Source of the DNA: Helicobacter cetorum
GTDB taxonomy: Bacteria > Campylobacterota > Campylobacteria > Campylobacterales > DZAY01
Length of the DNA: 64,000 bases
Direction: 5' to 3'
Assembly: GCA_022729735.1 (NCBI GenBank)
Contig: DZAY01000008.1
Span: 19,161 to 83,160, forward strand
Shown one piece after another: positions 57,268-64,000 of the stretch. The position numbers and the translations under genes are program-made. The stretch's first letter is position 1, and the number at the start of each line of letters is the position of its first letter. The notes under the pieces are model-generated. The model was not told the DNA's origin. It was given only the letters and a program-made list of their open reading frames with translations, and did not search any database.

Positions 57268-58896
57268 ATGAAAACCATATTAGATGGAAAAGATTTAGAT
57301 TTAGAAAGCACAATATCAAACTTTCATAATCTACTAAAAAATGTCGGTTTTGATATAAAAGAGGTTAGTAAAAATCCAATTCATGGTATTTATTCTACAT
57401 TTATGTATCATCAAAAATCAAATGCTATTTTTACAAATGGTAAAGGGTTTAGCTTAAAAGCATCCTTAGCAAGTGCAATGGGTGAAATGTTTGAGAGAGT
57501 TTCTACAAATTTTATGTTTGCTGATTTCTATTTAGATGATATAGATTTAATATGTGAGCATACAAAAGTTGTTTCAAATTTGAAACTATCAAAACTATTA
57601 AATAGAGAGTTATTAACAATTTATGGACAAGATGGGTTATTAAAAGCTTCTCATTTGTATGATTTTGGCTCAAAAGATATACAAGTTAGCTCACTAAAAT
57701 TTATTAGAGAAAGTGATAAAAAAGAGTTTCTATTTCCAATAAATTTGCTTGATAATTTATATGTGAGCAATGGAATGTCTGCTGGAAATAGCGAATTTGA
57801 AGCAAAAACACAAAGCTTATCTGAAATAATAGAAAGATTTGTAAAAAATAGAGTAATAAGTAAATCTTTAACTCTTCCAAATATTCCAAAAAAGTATATA
57901 AAACCACATATTTCAAATGCTATTTATGAGTTAGAAAAAAATGGTTTTAAAATATTGATAAAAGATGCTTCACTTGGTGGAGTTTATCCTGTTATTAATA
58001 TAACTCTTATAAATTCTGGTGGTGTGTTTTTATCTTTTGGAGCTCATCCAATATTTGATATTGCAATGGAAAGAGCATTAAGTGAGCTACTTCAAGGCAG
58101 AGAATTAAATGACTATTCACAACTTCCAACTCCAACTCTAAATAGTGATTATGTTGATACTGATTTAAATTTAGAAAGCCATTTTATAAACTCTATTGGA
58201 GAAGTGAATTATAAATTTTTTGCAAAAGATGCAGATTTTGAGTTTGTTAAATGGAATTTTAAAGGTAGTAGAGAAGAAGAGTATAACTATTTGGTATCTA
58301 TTTTGCATAATCAAAATTATGAGATATACACTTTTAGCACAAAAGTTTTAGGTGTAGATGTGTGTAGAATTGTAGTTCCAAACTTTTCAGAAATTTATCC
58401 AATTGAAGATTTGATTTATAATAACAAAAATAGTGGCAGATTTATTAGAGATAAATTAATAAATTTAGATAGTTTAGATACAAAAGAGATAAAAAAATTA
58501 ATAAAAGAGCTTGATAAAATAGAGCCGTATAATAAGGTTTGTGAATATATTGGAATATATACAAAAGATGGAAGTTTTCTTAATAAATTAACCATTTTAG
58601 AGTTAAAAACTCTACTTTTAATTAGAATAAAAGATTATAAAAAATCTCTAATCTATTTAGATGATATTAAAATATATAATAAAGAGACAATATTTGAAAT
58701 AGTTTATCTACTGTTATCTAAAGAGAGTTATATTGATGAAGAGTTTTTAACTCTTATATTTGATAAAGAGTTAGTAGCAAAAGCTATTAATTTTATAAAT
58801 GGAGAAAAAATATCTTCACTGATTGATTTTAACTCTTTAGAACATCAAGTGCTTTTAGAAATAGTTAGAGGTTTAAAAAATTCAATTAAGAGGTAA
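57268..58896 (+). CDS. ycaO: YcaO-domain protein, E. coli YcaO-like
   Basis: A 542-residue protein similar along its length to E. coli YcaO. Motifs include FTNGKGFSLKASLASAMGE, FERVSTNFMFADFYL, SLSEIIERFVKN, and ERALSELLQGRELND with the ATP/Mg-binding Glu/Gln residues. The C-terminal part is a helical extension as in E. coli YcaO. YcaO enzymes activate amide backbones with ATP; the E. coli protein is linked to beta-methylthiolation of ribosomal protein S12 with RimO. There is no RiPP precursor next to it. It starts one base after the remnant toxin stop. Confidence 0.92.
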   Translation: MKTILDGKDLDLESTISNFHNLLKNVGFDIKEVSKNPIHGIYSTFMYHQKSNAIFTNGKGFSLKASLASAMGEMFERVSTNFMFADFYLDDIDLICEHTKVVSNLKLSKLLNRELLTIYGQDGLLKASHLYDFGSKDIQVSSLKFIRESDKKEFLFPINLLDNLYVSNGMSAGNSEFEAKTQSLSEIIERFVKNRVISKSLTLPNIPKKYIKPHISNAIYELEKNGFKILIKDASLGGVYPVINITLINSGGVFLSFGAHPIFDIAMERALSELLQGRELNDYSQLPTPTLNSDYVDTDLNLESHFINSIGEVNYKFFAKDADFEFVKWNFKGSREEEYNYLVSILHNQNYEIYTFSTKVLGVDVCRIVVPNFSEIYPIEDLIYNNKNSGRFIRDKLINLDSLDTKEIKKLIKELDKIEPYNKVCEYIGIYTKDGSFLNKLTILELKTLLLIRIKDYKKSLIYLDDIKIYNKETIFEIVYLLLSKESYIDEEFLTLIFDKELVAKAINFINGEKISSLIDFNSLEHQVLLEIVRGLKNSIKR

Positions 58897-58898
58897 AT

Positions 58899-59273
58899 AT
58901 GAGAGTTGCTACAATCGTTTTTGGTGCTTCTATTACACTATTTGGTGTAAATATTGAGAGTGGATTTTATGAAAATGTGCAAGATAAGATTGATACAAAA
59001 AGTCATAATAGTGTAGTTGTGCTTGGCACTAATTGGTGTCCTGTATGTCAAATGACAAAAGATACAATCAATGGATTTGAAGAGAGTTATAACTCTAAAG
59101 CCAAATTTTTTTATGTTGATATAGATAGTGATGAAGATGCAAAATCAAAATTTAGTGTAAAAGCTATACCTGTAATTTTATTTATTGATAAAAATGGCTC
59201 AATAAAAGAGCAAAAAATTGGTGGAACTACAAAAGTTGGATTTGATAAAGCATTTGAGAGATTAAGCTGGTAA
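58899..59273 (+). CDS. Periplasmic thioredoxin-like protein
   Basis: A 124-residue thioredoxin-fold protein with WCPVC (GTNWCPVCQMTKDTI) and cis-Pro in KAIPVILFI. The N-terminus is hydrophobic (VATIVFGASITLFGV), suggesting export or anchoring. It follows ycaO by 2 bases, so the two are co-transcribed. Confidence 0.82.
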   Translation: MRVATIVFGASITLFGVNIESGFYENVQDKIDTKSHNSVVVLGTNWCPVCQMTKDTINGFEESYNSKAKFFYVDIDSDEDAKSKFSVKAIPVILFIDKNGSIKEQKIGGTTKVGFDKAFERLSW

Positions 59274-59294
59274 AAGCTACTTCTCTTGCTTTTA
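59271..59294 (+). terminator. Weak terminator-like hairpin after the thioredoxin-like gene
   Basis: A 7-bp stem (taaaagc / gctttta) with a 10-base loop begins at the stop codon and is followed by taatatttt. It is a modest rho-independent candidate ending the ycaO transcript. Confidence 0.4.
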
Positions 59295-59529
59295 TAATAT
59301 TTTAACTTCTTCTACAAAAAACACTCTAAACTTAAAATTAATTAAAAAAATCTAATTTATATATAAACAGAACTATTTTAACTACAAAGTCCCATTTTAG
59401 TTAGTTTTTTAATAGCAAAACCAACCCGTTATGAGACTACCTTTTTGATAGAATTTCTTTATAAAAAGACAAATTTTAAAGTTATATTTTTTGTCAAATT
59501 ATTTAAATTTTTTTAAAAGGAATAACTCT
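59295..59529. other. AT-rich intergenic region with a transposon-end-like stretch
   Basis: A 235-bp non-coding gap before the giant secreted protein gene, much longer than most gaps here. It is very AT-rich apart from 59418-59456, which stands out by base composition. The reverse strand of that stretch matches the tnpB 3' end (11 identical bases, cgggttggttt, 57069-57079). A ribosome binding site (aaaagga) lies just before the ATG at 59530. No clear promoter motif is visible. Confidence 0.5.
59385..59460 (-). other. Candidate remnant of an IS200/IS605 right end / omega RNA
   Basis: Read on the minus strand this stretch contains ggtagtctcataacgggtt and continues ggttttgcta. The core cgggttggttt is identical to the tnpB 3' end at 57069-57079, and both are flanked on the 5' side by similar A-rich and TAA/TAG sequence. 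No tnpB coding remains. It is either a decayed element end or a related structured RNA; the limits are approximate. Confidence 0.35.
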
Positions 59530-62500
59530 ATGAATAAAAAGTTGATTTATGAGTTTGAATATCACTCACGAATTAAAAATGGAGCCTTTAGCTTTATATT
59601 GCTGGGTGCTTTAGTTGGTGGAGCAGAAGCAAGTAGTAATATTACAATAGGTGGTGCAACGACAAGTTGTAATATAAATGGCAATATTATTAGTGCTACA
59701 ACTGATTGCACTATTTCAACAAGTGATATATTGACATCTTTATCTAGTGGTGATTTAAATATTACTAATGCTGGAGTAGGTGGCAATATTTATATTAATG
59801 AAAATATAAGCTGGACATCTCAATATGCTTTAAATATTATTAGTGATAACAATATTACTTTCAATGCTTCTCTGTCAGCAACTAATGCAAATGCTAAAGT
59901 AGCTCTTTATTATGGACAAAGTACAGTAACAAGTGGAAATACAGCCTCTTATGATTTTGGACTAAATAGCTCAAATAAGATAGCAACAGGAAATAACTTT
60001 ACAGGACAAATAAATCTTCAAGCAGGAAATAATTTTAGCACTAAGCTTGGAAGTGATGGTTTAATAACTACTTATACAGTTATTACTTCGCTTGGAACTG
60101 AAGCAGATGCCACAAGTGGCACTAATCAAACATTACAAGGTATGGCAAGAAGTGGAAATATGTCTGGCAATTTTGTATTAGGAGCTAATATAGATGCAAG
60201 TGCTACTTCTACTTGGAATGCTAATACAGGTTGGACACCTATCGGTAACTCTGCTACATTGACACAAAATTTCGTCGGTAAGTTTGATGGTTTGGGGCAT
60301 AGTGTTAGTGGTTTAACTATTAATCGTCAAAGTAGTGGTCAATATCAAGGATTATTTGGGAGTGCATATATAGGTTTTTCTATTAAAAATATAGGGATGA
60401 TTGGTGGAAGTGTTAAGGGATATAGCAATGTTGGAGGACTTGTTGGATATGCATATCAAGGTATTATATCAAATACATATAATACGGGAAGTGTTGATGG
60501 TGCTAGTTCTGGCTTCCACAATGTTTACTCAGGTGGATTGGTTGGACAAAATCAAGGAGTAATTTCTAATTCATATGCTACTGGAAAAGTTACAGGTGGC
60601 ACTAGTACTTATTGTACTGGTGGGCTTATAGGCGCAAACAACTATGGAACTATTTACAATTCATATGCTGATGGAAATGTAACTGGCGGTAATCAAGTTG
60701 GTGGGCTGATTGGATGGAGTTTTAATGAAAATGAGACAATTTCAAGTGTTTATGCTACTGGAAAAGTGGTCGGAACAAGCGAGGTTGGTGGATTAATCGG
60801 TCAAAATATGGGCGGTGCTATATCAAATGCTTATGCCACAGGAAAAGCTCAAGGAGGTTCTTTTGTTGGGGGGTTTGCAGGAAAAAATATTACAAATGGA
60901 AGTGGTGTTGTTGGAGTTATATCTAATTCATATTCAACAGGAGTTGTAACTGGTAGTACAGTTGGTGGTTTTGTTGGACGAAATGAAGGTACTATCACAA
61001 ACTCTTTTTGGGATAAAAATACATCTGGGAAAACAGCTGGATATGGAAATAATACTGGTGGTACAGTTACAACCTTAATTGGCAAAACCACAACAGAGAT
61101 GCAAACTGCTAGCACATTTACAGGAACAACACCACCTTGGAATATTTCAGGTTCTGATGGCGAATATCCTACTCTGACAATGGGTGGTAATACTATTTGG
61201 AGAATGCTTGTTTCTACAGATACCCATCTTATATACAAACACGGCTCAATGTGGAGTGTATCTGATAATGGAAGATATATTGCTACTAATGTTGGAGATA
61301 TTACAACTATTCAAGTAGAAGATATTGATAGTAATATAACTAAGCCAACAGGTGCGACAATAAAAGTTTTTGGCTCAAACAGTGTCGAAAAAACAACAGG
61401 AAACTTGGCAAATGGTGATTATGTAAGAGTAACAGCTGAAAATGGAACTACAACAAGAGATTATAAACTATATGGTATAAGACCACAAGTTGCAAGAGGT
61501 AATACTCATAATTTAATATTATCAGATGGAAAAGTTTATAGTTTTGGAGAAAATAGAGATGGTAGTTTAGGTCATGGTTCTTTAGATAATAGTGAAATTT
61601 TTTATCCAAAACAGATAAAAGAAGCAGGTGAAAACAACATCACTCATATATCAGCAGGTGAATATTTTGCATTATTGCTTGATAAAGATGGCAGAGTTTA
61701 TTCTTTTGGTAGTGATTTAGCTGGAAAGCTTGGTCTTGGCACTACAAATAGTCATAAAAGTGTTCCAACTCAAATATTATCTGCTGGAGAAAATAATATT
61801 ACGGCAATTGCAACAGGTTTTCATCATGCACTTCTGCTTGGCAAAGATGGTAAAGTATATAGCTTTGGTGGTGGATATAAATATCGATTAGGAACTGGAA
61901 CTGATGATAATCAACCATCTCCAAAAGAGATAGCAGGAGTGAGTGATATAGTTGCAATGTCGGCTGGAGAGTGGCATACACTTTTGCTTGATAAAAATGG
62001 TGATGTATATAGTGTTGGTGATGGTTCTTATGGACGATTAGGACATGGTGATACAAATCAAAAAACAACATTTACAAAAATAACTTCTGTTAGTAATATC
62101 ACAGCTATTAGTGCTGGTGATGATTTTTCAGTTTTATTAGATAAAACAGGTAAGGTTTATACATTTGGAGCAGGTTATTCTGGTCAATTAGGACTTGGAA
62201 ATACGACAAACGATAATCCAACTCCAACACAAGTAGCAAATTTAGGTGAGAATAATATTACTCAAATATCTACTGGAGAAGGACATACTATGTTGCTTGA
62301 TTCAAGTGGTAAGGTTTATAGCACGGGTCTTGGTAATGACGGTCAGTTAGGGCTTATCAATGATGATGACAAAACTTCATTTACACAAGTTACATTAGCT
62401 GGAGAGAATAATATTACAAGCCTTGCCAATGGAGCATCTACTCCTTATACATCTTTCATCATCGATAAAAATAATAAAATATATGGTTTTGGATTAAACA

Positions 62501-64000
62501 CATTTGGAAGGCTTGGAATTTGTAGTGCAGAAAATGGATTTAACACTCCACAACAGTTAAATACATCAGCTTGTCCATTTATTAGTGATGATATTCCAGA
62601 TGTATTTACTTTTACAGATTTGACAAATCAAGCTCAATCAACAGAAGTAGAAAGTGGTGCAGTTACAATCACAGGAATAGACCCAGCATCTATTGTATCA
62701 ATTAGTGGTGCAGGATGCCAATATAAAATTGGAGATGGAAATTATACAAGTAGCAGTAATTCGATAAGCAATAATCAAACTATTACAATAAAAACTACAA
62801 CATCAGCACTAAGTAACACAGAGACAAATTGTTCTGTTTCAATAGGTAGTGTGAGTGATACATTTACTGCTAAAACAGCATTAGATACAACAGCTCCAAC
62901 ATTTGATATATCAGCATATACAAATAGTATTTACAATACAGTAGCAAAACTTCATATAAGTATTAGCGAAAATAGCACACTCTATTATATGGTAGTTCCA
63001 AATGATGCAACGGCACCAACTGCTTCAGAAATAAAAGCAGGAGTAAATTATGGTAGTGTTAGCATTATTAAAGCAGGAAGTCAAGTATCAAATACAATTC
63101 CATTTGATGTAAATATTTCTCTATCAGGACTTACACCAACGACAAATTATGATTTATATTTTTATGCTTCAGATTTAGTAGATATGAATACAAGTGTGGT
63201 AAAAGTAGATTTTGCAACTACAAATCAAGCAGTTCCAGCAGTAGTAGAAGAGAATGTAAATCTTATTGCAACATATGGTGGAGTTAGATATGGAGCTGGA
63301 TATGTGGGATTAGATGAAAATGGTAGTGACGATTCTCCAAAAGTATATGATATAGGTAATGTTCCAAATAATAATACTCCATACTATACACCAAATTGTA
63401 GCACTGGATGGTCAATGGATAATATAATCTGTGATTATGATGCTGGAACACCAAGTGCAAAAAATGATAAATACAGAAACTACAAATATAACAATGAAAA
63501 TGCAATCACATGGGAAATAAATAATGACCTTAAAGAGGTTACAAGTAGTTATGTAGTTATAGATTTACAAAGTTATAGAAGCTTTAATCTACTTAGTATT
63601 TTTCAAACATATGCAGATGGAAAAGTAACTCATGCAAAAATGTATGTAAGTTCAGAAATAAGCGATGAGTGGCCAGAGCGAAGTAATAATTCTTGGTCAG
63701 TTGTTGTAGATAAAATCGCAGTCGGAGCTGGAAATGGCTATGTTACTGATGGTACAATTACAACTTGTCCAACAGTATTTAAAATGAGTAATCCAGTTTC
63801 AGCTCGATATATTATGCTTGAATTTTGGAATGATGGAACACATGGAGATGAAGGTTATATAGAAGTTGGTGGAGCAAAACTATTTTATGAAGCAACTCCA
63901 AGCTCACCAGAGAGTGGATGTCCAACAAATATATCTGTAACAACACCAGACACAACTCCACCAATAATTTCAAATGCAAAAAGCTTTAATATCACAATAA
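59530..64000 (+). CDS. Giant secreted protein with GLUG repeats, RCC1 propeller and discoidin-like region (partial)
   Basis: An ORF of at least 1490 residues, open at the window end. The start is the ATG with aaaagga upstream. A signal peptide (about 1-35, ending GGAEA) is followed by a beta-rich filamentous-haemagglutinin-like stretch, seven GLUG-type repeats (about residues 302-500), a small beta domain (about 585-650), seven RCC1 units (653-1016), a SxxVESG-type beta domain, a DTTAP-linked domain and a discoidin/F5/8C-like region (about 1270 onward). Low charge and Ser/Thr/Asn richness fit an extracellular adhesin or autotransporter-like protein. The C-terminal anchor or secretion domain is outside the window, so the secretion route is unknown. 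Confidence 0.85.
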   Translation, partial: MNKKLIYEFEYHSRIKNGAFSFILLGALVGGAEASSNITIGGATTSCNINGNIISATTDCTISTSDILTSLSSGDLNITNAGVGGNIYINENISWTSQYALNIISDNNITFNASLSATNANAKVALYYGQSTVTSGNTASYDFGLNSSNKIATGNNFTGQINLQAGNNFSTKLGSDGLITTYTVITSLGTEADATSGTNQTLQGMARSGNMSGNFVLGANIDASATSTWNANTGWTPIGNSATLTQNFVGKFDGLGHSVSGLTINRQSSGQYQGLFGSAYIGFSIKNIGMIGGSVKGYSNVGGLVGYAYQGIISNTYNTGSVDGASSGFHNVYSGGLVGQNQGVISNSYATGKVTGGTSTYCTGGLIGANNYGTIYNSYADGNVTGGNQVGGLIGWSFNENETISSVYATGKVVGTSEVGGLIGQNMGGAISNAYATGKAQGGSFVGGFAGKNITNGSGVVGVISNSYSTGVVTGSTVGGFVGRNEGTITNSFWDKNTSGKTAGYGNNTGGTVTTLIGKTTTEMQTASTFTGTTPPWNISGSDGEYPTLTMGGNTIWRMLVSTDTHLIYKHGSMWSVSDNGRYIATNVGDITTIQVEDIDSNITKPTGATIKVFGSNSVEKTTGNLANGDYVRVTAENGTTTRDYKLYGIRPQVARGNTHNLILSDGKVYSFGENRDGSLGHGSLDNSEIFYPKQIKEAGENNITHISAGEYFALLLDKDGRVYSFGSDLAGKLGLGTTNSHKSVPTQILSAGENNITAIATGFHHALLLGKDGKVYSFGGGYKYRLGTGTDDNQPSPKEIAGVSDIVAMSAGEWHTLLLDKNGDVYSVGDGSYGRLGHGDTNQKTTFTKITSVSNITAISAGDDFSVLLDKTGKVYTFGAGYSGQLGLGNTTNDNPTPTQVANLGENNITQISTGEGHTMLLDSSGKVYSTGLGNDGQLGLINDDDKTSFTQVTLAGENNITSLANGASTPYTSFIIDKNNKIYGFGLNTFGRLGICSAENGFNTPQQLNTSACPFISDDIPDVFTFTDLTNQAQSTEVESGAVTITGIDPASIVSISGAGCQYKIGDGNYTSSSNSISNNQTITIKTTTSALSNTETNCSVSIGSVSDTFTAKTALDTTAPTFDISAYTNSIYNTVAKLHISISENSTLYYMVVPNDATAPTASEIKAGVNYGSVSIIKAGSQVSNTIPFDVNISLSGLTPTTNYDLYFYASDLVDMNTSVVKVDFATTNQAVPAVVEENVNLIATYGGVRYGAGYVGLDENGSDDSPKVYDIGNVPNNNTPYYTPNCSTGWSMDNIICDYDAGTPSAKNDKYRNYKYNNENAITWEINNDLKEVTSSYVVIDLQSYRSFNLLSIFQTYADGKVTHAKMYVSSEISDEWPERSNNSWSVVVDKIAVGAGNGYVTDGTITTCPTVFKMSNPVSARYIMLEFWNDGTHGDEGYIEVGGAKLFYEATPSSPESGCPTNISVTTPDTTPPIISNAKSFNITI
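60433..61029 (+). repeat. Seven GLUG-type repeats in the giant secreted protein
   Basis: Seven successive units of about 24-33 residues share the pattern GG(L/F)(V/I/A)G-x(n)-(I/V)SN(S/T)Y-x-TG-x-V-x-G. They are diverged, not identical, so this is a protein repeat and not a recent DNA tandem duplication. GLUG repeats form beta-solenoids in surface proteins. Confidence 0.8.
61486..62575 (+). repeat. Seven-unit RCC1 beta-propeller region
   Basis: Residues about 653-1016 carry seven RCC1 units of about 50 residues, each with a VYSFG-type strand followed by x-LG-x-G (for example VYSFGENRDGSLGHG, VYTFGAGYSGQLGLG, IYGFGLNTFGRLGIC). Seven units make a complete propeller. The sixth and seventh are the most diverged. 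Confidence 0.88.

Noticed and set aside
59380..59529. Cyclic-di-GMP-I riboswitch before the giant secreted protein gene
   Set aside because: The gap has a GC-richer block and sits before an adhesin-like gene, but the conserved GEMM core (the GGGACGCAAAGCC-type segment) could not be found on either strand.
60849..61238. Minus-strand ORFs inside the giant secreted protein gene
   Set aside because: The translations are Pro/Val-rich or His/Tyr-rich shadows of the repetitive plus-strand frame and lack ribosome binding sites.
60433..62575. CRISPR array or DNA tandem repeats
   Set aside because: The repeated pattern is at the protein level (GLUG and RCC1 units); the nucleotide sequences of the units are diverged and the reading frame is open throughout.
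1..64000. tRNA or rRNA genes
   Set aside because: I looked for T-loop-like GTTCRAATC segments paired with acceptor stems and for rRNA-like GC-rich blocks and found none; a dedicated search would be needed to exclude them fully.

Overview
The window is AT-rich (roughly 30% GC by eye), densely packed bacterial chromosome. The gene set points to the Campylobacterota (former Epsilonproteobacteria), most likely a free-living, Sulfurimonas/Sulfurovum/Thiovulum-like lineage. The pointers are a fused CcsBA cytochrome c assembly protein, RNase Y behind a 5-FTHF cyclo-ligase, the flgI-flgJ(rod domain only)-flgM-flgN-flgK block, MotB with an N-terminal Cys cluster, many hybrid sensory proteins, and frequent TTG/GTG starts with 1-8 bp gene overlaps. 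I cannot name the genus with confidence. I saw no tRNA, rRNA or CRISPR array.

Layout. 1-4653: tail of an outer-membrane-type protein, then a polysaccharide export set (SLBB-rich Wza-like exporter, Wzz/KpsE-like chain-length protein, Ser-rich anchored protein). 4670-9632: a GspE-type ATPase and metH. 9656-12754 (minus): a small acidic protein, radA, ftsY and a TlpA-like lipoprotein. 12809-14957: 5-FCL and RNase Y. 14967-17479 (minus): flagellar cap/filament genes (FliT-like, fliS, fliD, flaG). 17605-22567: an unknown protein, rsmD and flgI-J-M-N-K. 22567-30721: ABC permease, nitrilase-type hydrolase, nrdB, ccsBA, 3'-5' exonuclease, small antitoxin-like protein, glmU. 30811-42626: motA-motB-fliP, trmA, three overlapping signalling genes (kinase, receiver-GGDEF-EAL, receiver-PAS), uvrD/pcrA-type helicase, truB, csrA, ispE. 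42628-49061 (minus): two kinase/receiver pairs separated by a membrane protein and a CvfB-like RNA-binding protein. One of these kinases carries an in-frame stop. 49159-59273: accessory region with a Uma2 protein, DUF6920-like protein, MntA-HepT toxin-antitoxin pair, AEC transporter, a double-substrate-binding-domain kinase, a RelE/YafQ toxin gene split by a TnpB-only transposon, ycaO and a thioredoxin-like protein. 59530-64000: start of a giant secreted protein with seven GLUG repeats, a seven-unit RCC1 propeller and a discoidin-like region. It is cut by the window edge.

How the parts fit. Motility (flagellar structure, stator, FlgM/FlaG/FliS/FliD, CsrA), surface polysaccharide and the giant secreted protein form a motile/attached lifestyle theme. 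The dense two-component and EAL signalling genes are natural inputs to it. The strongest unusual observations are the TnpB-only element that splits a toxin gene while leaving its antitoxin intact and the toxin's 3' half reconstructible, a second short sequence matching the 3' end of that transposon just upstream of the giant protein gene, a kinase whose canonical Gly codon is a TGA stop, and the GLUG-RCC1 architecture of the giant protein.
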